Under the pieces are notes generated by a model, which worked only from the letters and a program-made list of their open reading frames with translations, was not told the DNA's origin and did not search any database. From NCBI RefSeq assembly GCF_050948215.1, contig NC_135157.1, positions 5,952,001 through 6,016,000 of the forward strand: a stretch of DNA of 64,000 nt, in the 5' to 3' direction. This stretch comes from Halictus rubicundus (taxonomy: Eukaryota > Arthropoda > Insecta > Hymenoptera > Halictidae). Of the stretch, positions 25,060 to 37,399 are shown one piece after another (within the stretch, counting starts at the first letter, position 1; every line of letters begins with the position of its first letter). Position numbers and translations under genes: made by a program.

Positions 25060-26970
25060 CGCTTCTACGAATGAAGCAGCTGATACGAAGCGCACAAAAA
25101 TTCGCGCGACAGTCGACGGGTCAATTTTATTTTAACTCTTTATCGTGAGTCTGACCCGATGTTATAATTTTGTAGATGTTCCTACAGAATTTTCCTAACA
25201 AAAATTGAAGAGCAAAATTCTATTTTCTCTACTAATAACTCGCCGTCAGCCGATTTTCTGTTTGTACCTTGCTCGTCACAGTCTGCTTACCAGGTGTATC
25301 GATTGCGACGCAGAAAGGAGGAAGGCACGTATCGAAGGTTGCTAAATGCTATTCCTTGCCTTTTTTTCACCTTTTTTCCCCTTCGGTTTCACGTCGGAAC
25401 GGTTGCACCGTCTGGAAAGTTGCATGATAGAACGGAGCCGTGGTGTTCCGCAGGCGAACGCGACGACGACGTACCACCGCTCGTGGAAAGTTTCTCGGTT
25501 TCGTGCATCGACAGATAACGCCGGAAAGACGATAGCCTTGAATTATTATTTCTCTCGTTGCCGTAAGAATTTTTGCGAGACGCGTAATCGCGTGGAAACG
25601 CGCGCGAACCAACCGCATCCTCGCGAAAACAAACGCGTGTTTCGCGATCGATTGGTTCCTCGCCGAGGAACCTGAAGAAGACCTGGTGGGACTAGGATGG
25701 GAATGAGAAAGATATTTTTCGCGATATTTTTCATCGATCTGATTTTTTTTTTTTTTGCGAAATCCCTCGAAATTCGGTAAATAACTAGTTGGTATAGCGT
25801 CTTAGAAATTCGAATGAAATTAACGAGTTTTATAAAGGAATGAAATGTTACAGTGTATCTTAGTATTACTATCTTAATCTCTTGTATTTTGTAGACTCTA
25901 ACCACAAGATTATTTTGTACTTTTTGCTGAGATCTATATTAAGTAATATTTTTAGGAATTTCATTTGAAAGTGTTCGAAGACATCGCTAAGATTATGCGA
26001 CATATATATCTAAAAATTTAATGCAAAAGTTATTTTTGTGTCTATTTTATTCCAAAATATTTTAGAACACGCTTGTACAGATGCTGTACATTGTAAATAT
26101 CGTTTACACAGTCATTATAGAAACGTTAGAAAGATCGCCTTTAAATTTTTATAAAGCATCTATTTGCCATTATTTACATCTATTCTCAATTTGCAACCAA
26201 CAAACGGGACAAAATTCTCTTATACGTGTGCCGATTGTTGCAACTGCATGCAATTTAACAGCAGAAATGAACCGCAAATCAATGTACTGATTTTCTCTAT
26301 CACGTTTACCTGAAGCAAATCGTATTCAAAGTATTTTCGAAATTTTTATTAGCTGCTGAATGGTGTATCTGATACGTAGTTTGGTTCAAGGGTATATTTT
26401 CCCGCGACAGTATGTTAGCGCAGAAATGAATGTTTAAATCTGTGACACGAGAATCAACGCGTTAACCTGTGCTCCACAGTAGAGCCTCGATCCTGATAAC
26501 GTATGCAAGCATCGAAGTGCACACAGTTAACGGGGCAATCAATTAGCCGCATGAGACCTCCCACTTATAATATGTCCCCCACTATGTGCTGCCTATCTTG
26601 TACTTTCGCTTAGTAGCCATTGTTATAGATCTGATATGCTTCTTATGACGTTCGTGATAAGAACCAGGCCTTACGGTTCGCCTAATACACTCGCTTTTCA
26701 GTTTCGTAACTGAGCGATCGTTCATTATGATAGGTTAGTAATTTAACAGTTGTCCATAGTTACTGTACTTCTAGATTTATGTATTAGGAATTTAATGGAC
26801 TAGTAGTTACAACTTTCAGTAGTTGCAATTGTTATAAGTAAATTTTGTTCCATACCGAAAGGAATTCCGAATTTTCAGTTTTCTGCTGTATTATATTTCT
26901 GCATTTTTCCTGTTTAACAACTTTTTAAAAATTGTAATACATTTGTTTTTTAGGAGGAAAGTAGATATTC
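25060..26970. other. No gene recognised; GC-richer patch at 25290-25680
   Basis: The patch has overlapping frames on both strands (up to 119 codons, minus) without domains. A Tigger-like motif lies at 26478. The remainder is AT-rich. Confidence 0.4.
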
Positions 26971-26972
26971 CC

Positions 26973-27095
26973 CACTAGATGAAACGCAAATCATAAGGAA
27001 TTGAAAAATACTGTTGTATTTCTGTCACCTTATTACAATTATTAAGAATTATTAAGAATAGAAATGAATTACTTCGCATATAAATTCGCAGTTTA
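26973..27095 (+). mobile_element. MITE of the GACTGCGGATTTTATGC family, decayed copy
   Basis: AAATACTGTTGTATT and the right end CGCATATAAATTCGCAGTTTA align with the family. The left end (CACTAGATGAAACGC) is barely recognisable. Confidence 0.4.
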
Positions 27096-27884
27096 GTTAT
27101 GACAGGTGATTATATCAGATCTCTTCGTTCAGAAAATAGACTACAACGTTGAATGCTGTTGTCAATTAATACTGATATCGATTAATCTTGAATTCGATAT
27201 ATTTCTGTCGGTCAAAACAGTGTCGATAAAATCTCGGTAACCCACTTCCAGGGGAATCGACGATTATTGTATCATGTAATATGTGATTGAAGTTAGGGGT
27301 AATTCTGTATATTTATAAATATAAACTTTTACTATTTGTTTTCACTGTTGTTTTTTTTTTTTAAGAAAGGGCGTTGTCCTTTCAAATTGCATCGAGTACA
27401 AAGGATTAATATTAAATTGTATTCAAAGTAAAAAATACACAACGTACATTGCAGATTGTCGAAAACATTAAAAATAGTAAAAATTTTCAAGCATGTAATA
27501 GTTCATACAAATATTCAAAAAGCACTCAACTACAAAGTTCGATAGAGACAACTTTAGATTGTTTTTATCTACCAGAGCTATTACATGTAGGTTATGTCCT
27601 CCAGGACATAAAACTTTATAACTTGCACGAACATCCGCTATCTACCTTCAACGTGTCAGTGCATACATTCGAAAATTCAACATTCAAAACATCTCTTACA
27701 TATATAATTATTATTTATGAACTAGAATTACAGTATTGTCTCGGTATGTGTGAAAGAAACGTGCACGATATTTGACAAAACTCTTTTGTTTTCAATTATT
27801 TTCTTATGAAACATTTACCAATATATTTCTAATATTTTTCTTTAAAAATTGTTTTGAAACTTTTGAACGCCGATGTTCCATCGA

Positions 27885-28010
27885 TTAGTGTGAATCCGAA
27901 CTCTGACATATTTGGTGTCGCCTCAGTCAGAAAAATGTCACAAATATATACAGAAGAATTTCACGAAAACATAAAATAATTAACAACAAAAAAGTTCTGT
28001 CACTGGATTA
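27885..28010 (+). repeat. Distal part of the Tigger-like repeat arm
   Basis: TTTGGTGTCGCCTCAGTCAG and AAAAATGTCAC match 56345-56390. The downstream AAAACATAA and AAAAAGTTCTGTCA keep matching 56408-56447, so the repeat arm extends beyond what the copy at 40800 shows. Confidence 0.35.
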
Positions 28011-28623
28011 CAATGTCTGTGCACAATGTAAGTGACATTTCGTTTCCGAAGTTTTCGCGTATGCACTTTCCTATCAATCTAGTAAATAAAACATAAACAT
28101 ACAAGTTCCAAGAAAAAAATATTACGTACAATAACGATAGGTTACGGAGGGATAAACCGCGCATGGAAAACACACGCAAGTCGAGGAAGCATCGGACACG
28201 CGTGTGTCTACTTGCCCCACGAGGGTAATAACCCCAAAAAATGGTTGCACGTGTGGCAACGCGTCGCATTAGGCGCGCCAGGTTGACCGGCTCTAACGAA
28301 GCGAACGAAAAAAAAAAAAATGACTAAATTACGTCCACGAGTCGTCGTGCACGCTCGTCCGGAAAAGCTTTTAAAAAGTGCGGCGCTTGGGCGGAATCGG
28401 CGTGTTTCTATTAGGTGTAGAATTCTTTCCAATTAACTTCACAGATTCAATTTAGACGGTCGAATCAAACATGTTTCCCCATGTTTTCCCTGCTGTCCTA
28501 CAGTTTTCTTTTTATTTCTGAAACTTCAATGGAGATTTATTTCTACCCACATAGTTACATGTGTATTGTACACGAGTGTGCATGTAAATTATATTACTAA
28601 CCTTATCGTAGTATTCTATCATT

Positions 28624-29060
28624 ATACAATACGTATTTAATCAATAAATGCGATTATCTCCAGAACCATATGTTTTTTGAAAAAATGTTTCATACCAATC
28701 TTCTTTTATTTCGAAGGGGATACAATCCAGTGCCACTATTTTGTTTTTAATTGTACGCATGAAGGACATATGAAGCTCATCTGTATTTCTTTTTAATGGA
28801 ATCATATAATTTTTATGCACTGTTCGATGCATTGCGGTATTCTGAATAAAAATGTACTTACTTATTTATGTCGACAAACTGTTACTTTGGGAGATATTTT
28901 AATTTTAAAAAATTATATGATTCCATTAAAAAACAAATAGGACCTGCATGTGTCCTTCATGCGTACACTTACAAACAAAATAGCGTATGAAACATTCTTT
29001 CAAATAACGAATAGTTCTGGAAATATTCGCATTTATTGATTAAAATAGGACACCCTGTAT
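28624..29060. mobile_element. Fold-back element with same terminus but unrelated arms, 437 bp
   Basis: The right end GGACACCCTGTAT carries the ACAGGGTGTCC terminus. The arms mirror each other: AATCAATAAATGCGA, CCAGAAC, AATGTTTCATAC, TACGCATGAAGGACA and ATGGAATCATATAATTTTT occur in both orientations. The left arm has about 40 extra bases near 28695-28735 and a decayed end. The arm sequence is unrelated to 15624-15993. A short minus frame inside is not a gene. Confidence 0.75.
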
Positions 29061-29092
29061 AAATAACTTCTATGATTACACAATATGTCCCT

Positions 29093-29140
29093 GTACAGGG
29101 TGTATCTGGTCTGGAAGAAAATTATACGGAAAAGTTTTGC
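29093..29140 (+). repeat. Another ACAGGGTGT end close to the fold-back element
   Basis: TACAGGGTGTATCTGG begins 33 bp after the fold-back element at 28624-29060. No partner end was found. It may be the terminus of a second, truncated insertion of the same terminal type. Confidence 0.3.
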
Positions 29141-30618
29141 ATAGTTTAACAAGCCGTACCGTCCTGTGATGCGACTTCTTACGAAAGTCCATCGATGCAG
29201 TTGTAAATTGCAAATCTTCATTAATACAATGGTAATCTATTATTCAAAATATTTACCTTTGGTACGGTTTACGAGGTAAAATGACGAAGGATGCGATCTT
29301 CGTTTGGATTATTGCTTTATTCGATCACCTTTTCATCACTCTTGCGTTTCTGCAACGTAATTGTTTGAAATCAGTTGACGATGTTATGAATTTATTAATT
29401 CAGCATCGTCGAGCTTGTATCGTAAGTTATGCACAGATGCCACGAAGATAGCCTGAACTCATGAATAACAGCGATAAAATTATTTCGATAAACAAGCTCC
29501 TGTAATTATTTCTCAGTAAAGTATTCATGATGAATTTTGTTTCTATTACCCCTGGCGGAAAATATTCTCTCAAAGTCGTGGATATCATTGCAGAACGAAT
29601 TATTGGAGCGTATATTAAATACAAATATAGTGTAAGAGTTAATGAATATTTCAGAGAAATATTAACAAAATGAATTCGACGAATTCGTCTGCCTTTTCAT
29701 CGAGTATAAAATAATAAACTGTCTATGTGAAAATTATACTGAAATTTAAGTAGTATGACAAAAAATATATGCATTTTTATATTTATATTTTCGTACGACG
29801 AGTTGTATCCTTGCATTTACCTTTGTCGTTAATGGAAATATTTTTCCACGTTGTAGATACCTATGAATAATTACAATAATAGACACTTGAGCTGTTTGAT
29901 CGAATAATTTTTCCCGAGGATATTAGAAACATTTCGGCGAGAATATCGACGAGCGTTTCTCCTCGGCGAGTTGCACAAAACATTTCCTGGATTAAAATAA
30001 TGTTTTTTTATCGCCGGTGATTGCCGCAGTTCTTTATCGGTGACTAATGAGCATCGGTGGTTGAGATAAGGGGGAATTTAACAGCGCATTATTAGCCGAT
30101 CGTATTTTCGCTTCGATCGGCCGAGCCAGACAGAAATATCAAGCTTTATTTCGAGCTTTGTGTGTGTGTGCTATAACTATTTGTTCCGTCGCGCGTTTTA
30201 GCTTTCGAAATTGAGAAGGTAGTATCAAGCGTTTGGGAAAGCTCAGAATAAAAGTTCAGAAGATCTCTGCAACTTTCAATTCTTCGTTTCATGATTGATT
30301 TGACATCAAATTGAAATAGTGGCGTTCACTTTTTCCATTCGGTGTATCCGAGTTTTTATTGGTTTTCATCTATCAATTAAAAGCAATTTATGTGCAATTT
30401 GATGATCCGAGGAATCGAAAAAAACTGCAATGCCTTGACGGAACGGAGGCTAATTATATTTGTGCGGCTAGTAATTGATTGGTTGACGGAAACTTTGTAT
30501 TACAAACACGACATTGAAAATAATCGAACTTTTTGCCGTTGTTTTGATCGCATTTCTCGGTATTGCAATATCGTGATATTATTTTCAATGCATCTCTAAC
30601 ACGAATATACGTATACGT

Positions 30619-30660
30619 GAGCCGTTTAATGCAAAAATGATGCAAGTCAAAATAGTTCGA
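30619..30660 (+). repeat. Dispersed repeat with GAGCCGTTTAATGCAAAAAT motif, short copy
   Basis: GAGCCGTTTAATGCAAAAAT then GATGCAAGTCAAAATAGTT matches the start of 61992-62110. Similarity stops after about 42 bases. Confidence 0.35.
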
Positions 30661-31489
30661 TAAAACGCATTAGCGTAGAGTTACGTTTGCCTTTCGCAAG
30701 TCACGCTATAATTCTATTACCATAATTATATTTAACGACGATTAAATCCTTGAAACGTGTGGTATTAAAGTAAACAGACAAATATTGATTAGCACGATTT
30801 TTGCATTGGACGGCAGTTTATTAATATTTGTTTTTAATTACACTACAGTAAGTAGAAGTGCGCTCTTTCCCTATTCCAATTACTATAATCTCGTAAACTT
30901 AAAGCCATCTAAAAATATATCTCCGTGATTATCAAACTGTGATTAAATATTTTTGCGAAAACAATATTGTCTACTCAGTGTTTCTTTTTTACTTGAATCA
31001 TTTTAACAGGTTGAAAATAATATGTCGACGTTCCTAAATTCTTTTTATTTTTCCACTATTTTAAACTCGATAGGAATTATTAATGGCTCACGCGAATGCT
31101 ATTGCGACTGTCACCGACAGTCTGTCACATTGTAGCAAACTGGCGGTAGTCTCGTAACAACGTAGCCGAAGCGTTGCAAAATTTGCCAAGACAAACAGCG
31201 TTGTCGAAACAGCCTTCCGTAACGATGAGTCTTCGAAAGACACGACGCATTTTGAGACCGGGAAGGCTCAAAACTTTCGAGACTATCTCTAGACAGGCTT
31301 CAGAGTCTCGACACGACCTGTCTTGATGCTGAGAGTTTCAAAGATCCACCACTAGCCTAACTAATCTAACTTTACGGTGAAAATTTCATTTTACCGTACC
31401 GCTCGACGAAACGATTGCAAAGAGTTGCGACCTAGAGACCAAGGTGAACGCAAACTTTTGTACTTCACCTTTCCAATGACTTCGTGTGC

Positions 31490-31552
31490 TATTTCATGCA
31501 TTTATGAGAGAAATGAGTAAAACAAATGCAAAACAGTGAAGACATATAAACA
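31490..31552 (+). repeat. Left-part fragment of the GACTGCGGATTTTATGC family
   Basis: ATGCATTTATGAGAGAAATG, AGTAAAACAAATGC and GTGAAGACAT resemble the first 60 bases of the copy at 52353 (which has ATGAGTAGATCAAATG and GAGACAT). The terminal bases are lost. Confidence 0.3.
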
Positions 31553-33789
31553 ATTTAACTGACTTACAAATATGCACAGAATACTTTTATACCAATTTTT
31601 CCCACGTTTTGCAAGCTCACCAATATATATATATTCTTAATACATAACGGGTGAGATACTTGCACAAATTGACTGGATTATATTCGAACAATTTTCAAAT
31701 TATATTTGGTTACATTCCATTTTTTTTGAGAAATATTAATATTTGCAAAATTAGAAGTTTATATTTAGCAGAACTGTGGACAATAATTCGTCATATAGTT
31801 ACAAAATGTATTTGTCGCATTGTGGCTCTAATAATTTGATTATGCAGTGGTATATTATTATCAGACTGCGAGAAGATGGTTATGGATCTGTATGTTCTTG
31901 GATAATTAGGATTTATAAATTTGAGGCATAGAAATATTGAGAGCGCGGAGCCCGACGATTAAAGTGTTACTGAACGTCGTAACAATTTTCGGGCTTCGAT
32001 ACAAAGGATAAAATTAGCCAAGAATTACGCGGGTCTGTTTCATCATTATTTTCCGCCATCTGGTTCCAAGAGCGGGGAAACGAATAAAATGTCATAATAG
32101 CCGGGGGTCAGGTCGTGTCATCGCAAAGTCGGTTTTCAGGAAACGGAAACCATCAAAATCGAGTTGGTTCGCGGGCAACGATACCGTTCTGATCATATGT
32201 TTCTCACGATACCGCGAAGGATTTCAGTGTCGCTGACGCGATCTCGTGCTGCAATTCGTTCGCTGATGCTGCGACTAAAACGCTGACGGTCTCAGCCGGC
32301 ACTACTAATATTTCGACTTCCCCTCGTTGATCAAACGGCCTTCGCATATTGCTCTTTGATTTCAAGGTGTGTCGCGAAGCTGCCTTCTACACAGAGGCAA
32401 ACGAGCAATTCGTTCGCCACCGAGCTTGCTGAAGCTGCGGCTAATTTATGTAACCACCGTCTAGCCGACGTCGGGTCTTCTCCGACCCCGTAGTAACCAC
32501 TGACCGAACGCTATCAACATCGCTGACAGACAGCGTCTATTAACAAATCCTTGTACCTATACTGCTCATCTTTGCGCAAAACAAAAATCAACTGTACGCG
32601 AAACTGAGATCGAATGAAAATATTTTTCTTCTTCTAACAATTTTAATGAGATGAAAGTCTTAATAGTTCGTCTATCGATTGTTGCAATATATTCTGTAAA
32701 ATTCTTTTGATTTAACAGTATTTGGTCACATGAACGTGTAAACGTAGAGTTATTATTTTTTTGTAAAATGTGAGTAAACTGTAGTTTAATGTATGTAAAT
32801 AATATTAAATTTTTTATTTTTAAATATAAATGGAGACAACAGCTAGTGTGTCCTGTACGCAGTACACAATATACTACCTCATTCCGATTTGTTATCAAAT
32901 CTTTTGGAATATCCTTATGGATAAGTGGTAAAATTTCAATAATCATCCCTTAAGAAAATTAAAAATTGTCTAATCTTCTTTAGAATACATTTAGAAAAAT
33001 CTATAGTTTTCATGTTACTTTAAATTTTTTAAGGAGTGGCTTAACTCTTTTTATTTTTATTTCTAATGAAACGATGCAATTTTTATTTAAACAGGTTTTA
33101 GATATCTTTCATTCTTCTCGAGATATTTCATGGAAAAGAAAATAGTAAATCTTTTTGATTTCACTCGGACATAATACGAAAAAGTTTAAAAAATTTTTTT
33201 CACGATCCAAATAATCATAAATTAGAAGAGTGGAAATTTCCCTTTATAATAATCCCGTAAAGATTGTAGTAAAATCTGCCTGTAGCAAGTGTAGTAGTTT
33301 TTCATTTGGCAGTAAGTCGTATAGGTGAAAATTAGATTGCTTATTACATAGCAGTTGAAGTGAATAATTTTCACATTATTCGTAATATAAATAAAATAAA
33401 ATATCTGTATACGCAATATAATATGCATACAATAATAATACATATACAAACAATGTGAATCCTATGTTATCCAGATCAAGGTAGGTCAGAAATTGTGTTT
33501 CCGAGTAAACAGTTTTAATAAGCTCAGAAAAAGTGCGAAGTACAGTTGTAACGCACGGCTTGTATTACAATATGCATAAATGTGCTATAAGTTCCGCAAT
33601 CTAATCACGGTGTACATGAATGATGAATCGCGTTATTTTCTGCCAAACGTACAAACTAAATTGCGGCTCATTATGTCGGCTTCTTGTACTATCTCATGAA
33701 AATAAAGAAGAAAAGACCAGGAATTGCGCAGATCACGTTTTTGCTGTCAAATGTTTCAGGAAGTTGCAAATGTTTTAGTATTCTGCATC

Positions 33790-33815
33790 ATGAATGCATA
33801 AAATCCGCAGGCTAA
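33790..33815 (-). repeat. Terminal fragment of the GACTGCGGATTTTATGC family
   Basis: TGAATGCATAAAATCCGCAG is the inverse of the family's left end. The rest of the element is absent or too diverged. Confidence 0.35.
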
Positions 33816-34464
33816 CGCAATCGATAGTGATCGATAGACTTACGGGCTTCGTGCATTTCTAGTATGAGCAAATTATTCCACCTATTCTAATGGCTTCAGT
33901 GAAATATAATAATATTTCAATTTTCTACGCGACGCGATGAAATCATTGACAGAGAGAATTCATTTTTCATCTACGCACTCTTGTAAATCGCACGACAAAG
34001 GTTTCGGTTTGCATATACACACATCGACGGTCTAGCGATCAACAGCTTCAGAGTTAGTTTATCCATTAAACATAAGGCTGAATAAGTGTTAATAGCGAAA
34101 CAGGATGACTCATTAGTTAGCCAGCCTGCTTAAATAGTGTACTAGGTATCTAGTTCGGGTGTTGGAATCAAACAGAGGCGATTAGGTTCGCGATCAAGTC
34201 TTCTCTCGTACGAAGTTTCTTATTGTTTTTTTCACGACTTAGTGAAATATTAATATTGGTTCAACAATGCAGGAGGAAAACGTACATTTCATGCCAAAAG
34301 AAAACAAAACATAAATATTTGTATCTTCAGCTTCTGTCCTTCGGTTCTAATGATTTTCGCTCGTTGTCTCTTCAATGCGCGAGTTATTTAGGGTTAAAGA
34401 AAAAGTCCAAATTTCTTATTATTTGATTGTATTATTCTTCATAAGAATCATTATTCTTAATTTT

Positions 34465-34735
34465 TAAAAGAATACTGGAGAATCCTTAGAAGAGTTCTCA
34501 TCAATTGATTATTATTCTTTACCCTTTCTTAACTTGAAAATGAGTTCTGGAGAATCCTTCAAAGAGGATTCTTAGAGAAATTCTCATTTCTTGATTATAA
34601 TTCTCTGCTACTATTTCTGAACTTTTAGAAGAGTTCTGGAGAATCCTTTGATCAGTCTCCTTAGAGAAGTGTGATCATTATTTGATTATATTTCTTTGCT
34701 ACTCTTTCTTAACTTGAGAAGGGTCCGGGATAATG
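34465..34735 (+). repeat. Degenerate minisatellite, about 73-89 bp units
   Basis: TTCTGGAGAATCCTT or close variants start near 34475, 34548 and 34637, with a fourth weak start at 34724. TTGATTAT, TTTCTTAACTT and CTCTTAGAG-like blocks recur between them. Confidence 0.65.
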
Positions 34736-35699
34736 AAAAATTAGATTCGACCGGAATTGATTCAGTAACGGGTTAGACTATCTTGGGCCAATTTCGCGTA
34801 GGCGAGATGCCTCGCGAAAACCGGTGCCAGCAGCCGCCATCAAAATTTCTACAAAACTACCGTTCGCCTTCAGATAACCGTTATCAAGTTCAACTCTTGT
34901 TTTATTGTCCAATCTCATCGGGTAAAGCTCGCGTCTCCTCCAACCTTGCGCGAAGAAATGAAAATAGAACGAGGGCCAACAGATAAGCGTCTTCGTACAC
35001 GTAACATGTTTATTATTAACATCCTCTATTCTTGGTTTGTAAGTTTTAATTTTCTCTCGTGTGTCGTGCTTTCGTATCCGCTCAACTATATCGTGGATAC
35101 GTAGCGATGCTGTTGACCCGGAGCGATTATAAACGAACCAGACGGTTTGTAGGTTACAATCGGTGCGAATCAAAGCGAACGGACGGTAAAAAGAATTCGA
35201 AGAGGCGGTCGAAACAACGAAGTCGTTACCGAAATACTGCAGTTTTCATTATTACGAGGCTCGTCGAGTGATTTCGAAACAGCAAGCACTTCTGGCAACA
35301 CTTCAATCCAACTTATCCATTGGAGATGCCGCGGACACCTGTTGAATAGTTTCCAACGATGCAGCATCGGCGTTTCGTTCCGACAACCTGATGCACGGTC
35401 TTTGCTGAAAATAGCGTACGATTTTAAATTATTTAATTTTATTTAAAACCGTACGTTAGTTATTAATCTTTACACAAACTTTACACTTTCTGTAACGCAT
35501 ATTCTTGAAACTAACTTTTTCATAATATTTGCACACCTGCAATAGGAATAGCTATTTTATTCAAATTTTTCGTTACAAATGTTCCGGCCACTTCATTCTT
35601 TTTTTGTTTGACGTTGTCGAAGCTTCGTGGACACTATTCGGTTAACTTTATCGGTTGGAAAAAGTTCATTAGTTCTACAGGGTGATTGGTGGCACAACC

Positions 35700-35872
35700 C
35701 AGTGTCGCCAGAACAAGACCTGTACCCCCACTCTAACTTCCCCTTCTACCGCGCTATTCCCCACTCATGCGCCGCAGCCCAGTCACGTGACGGGTTTCGT
35801 CTCCGCTACTGGCAGGGGGAGGGTAATTTTTTCCCCTCGATTCGTGCTCCCTCCCCTCGTCTGGCGACACTG
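35700..35872. mobile_element. hAT-superfamily MITE with 8-bp target duplication
   Basis: CAGTGTCGCCAGA at the left and its exact inverse TCTGGCGACACTG at the right are 13-bp terminal repeats (14 bp if the adjoining C/G pair is included). They are flanked by GCACAACC (35692-35699) and GTACAACC (35873-35880), an 8-bp duplication with one change. CAG-type ends with 8-bp duplications are the hAT signature. The 173-bp interior is GC-rich and non-coding. Confidence 0.75.
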
Positions 35873-35904
35873 GTACAACCGAAAAGGGGGTGATTTTACT
35901 TTAA

Positions 35905-36080
35905 GAAATAAGTCTATTGAATAAGAATCGTCTGACGTGTCTGTTCATGACCTACCGATTCTACTTACAAATGCGCGCGAATAGGACGGATCTTCAAAGA
36001 TGATTTTCTCAAAAACAATGCCCCATTCGAAAATATTTCGTTCTACATTTTCGATTTATTTTTTTTTTTTTTTTATTTAG
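35905..36080 (+). repeat. Dispersed repeat family with GTTCATGACCTACCG motif, copy 2
   Basis: TCTATTGAATAAGAATCGTC, GTCTGTTCATGACCTACCGA, TTCTACTTAC and CATTCGAAAATATTTCG parallel the other two copies. It starts shortly after the hAT MITE at 35700-35872 and ends in a T-rich run. Confidence 0.4.
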
Positions 36081-36922
36081 AATCACCCATTCTTCGTTCA
36101 GCTATAAACAACAGCTTTAACGATGGCTATAGTCGGAATTGTGAGAGAATGCAGATTCTCGATCAAAACCGCAACAGTCTGTTGTTTGCAGGATCTTAAA
36201 CGAATTAATTCTTCCCACTTGTTTTTGCTGGACGGAAACTCGTCCAGCAAGCACGAATGCGAACTATTTATAGTCATCGAGAAACAAAAGCATCGCTTCA
36301 ACACTTATTGTTCCGTTCGAAGGTGAAATGGAGTCTGAGCTATGATCGGGCATAACAGTTTAACTAAACACACAGCACAGATGCGAGCTAGAAATATTTA
36401 GAATCAAGGTCTCCCTTGAACGCGAAGAAGCGCACGAATGCAACGAGGATTGGAAACCTCCTAACGTGTTCGAAAGAGGAACGCCATCTGCTACATCATC
36501 GTTTGCGAATGCCGCGCAAAGACCAAGGGCAACTTGCATGATAAAACACACAGTCCTACTAGCAAATTCGTTAAATGACTAACAGTTCATTAAGAGTTCG
36601 TCAATTTATAATTAATTACCTAATAACTTACTGAATCTATTAGTAATTCGTTAGGAGTTCGTTAATAATTTATTCATCCCGTTGTTTGATAATTAACATT
36701 TTTTCAGATAAATTGTACGAAACAGAAGATAGATGCAAATTTATTCCTCGTCTTAATAATTTTAATGTGTTCGAAAATAATACAAGAACATTCTTAAATT
36801 CCTGTAATATTTCTTCTATTCATTTTTGGCATCAATACTTTATAAAAATAATAAGAATTCAAATTAATTAGATTGTTGTACTAAAATTAATTGTTTCAAC
36901 GTAGTTTGTGCAACTTGTTCTG

Positions 36923-37397
36923 TTATTATATTTGCACTTTAATACTTCACATAAACTTCACTTCATATAAAAATGTATTATTTCATTGTAAAGTTGTCAA
37001 TCTTTGCAAGTGCCTCTAATATTATATTTGCAATTTAATACTTCACAAAGTAGGTACTCTATAAAAATAATAAAAATTCAATGTAGTTAGACTTTCATAC
37101 AAAAATTATTTCAATGTAGACTCGTCAATTTGTGCAACTGATTCTATTATATTTGCAATTTAATACTTCACAAAGTAGGTACTCTATAAAAATAATAAAA
37201 ATTCAATGTAGTCAGACTTTCATACAAAAATTATTTCAATGTAAACTCGTCAATTTGTGCAACTGATTCTATTATATTTGCAATTTAATACTTCACAAAG
37301 TAGGTACTCTATAAAAATAATAAAAATTCAATGTAGTTAGACTTTCATACAAAAATTGTTTGAATGTAACCTCGTCAATTTTTGCAAGTGGCACTAA
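36923..37397 (+). repeat. 125-bp minisatellite, about 3.5 units
   Basis: The block CAATTTAATACTTCACAAAG starts at 37031, 37156 and 37281, so the period is exactly 125 bases. These units are nearly identical. A diverged, shorter unit precedes them (GCACTTTAATACTTCAC, 36934). Blocks TAGGTACTCTATAAAAATAA and AGACTTTCATACAAAAATT recur in each. Near-identity implies recent expansion or homogenisation. Confidence 0.85.
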
Positions 37398-37399
37398 TA

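Larger units (their letters stand above)
29145..34460. other. Long stretch without recognised genes
   Basis: It contains the short repeats noted at 30619, 31490 and 33790. A GC-richer patch (32100-32540) has a local duplication around GCAATTCGTTCGC (near 32254 and 32404). A 126-codon minus frame (32566-32946) has no domain and partly overlaps MITE-like sequence. Confidence 0.4.

Noticed and set aside
32566..32946. 126-codon minus frame
   Set aside because: Its composition is that of AT-rich chance frames (Ile, Leu, Lys, Asn), and part of it matches MITE interior sequence.
36923..37397. CRISPR-like regular repeats
   Set aside because: Units are contiguous 125-bp tandem repeats without unique spacers, and the DNA is eukaryotic.
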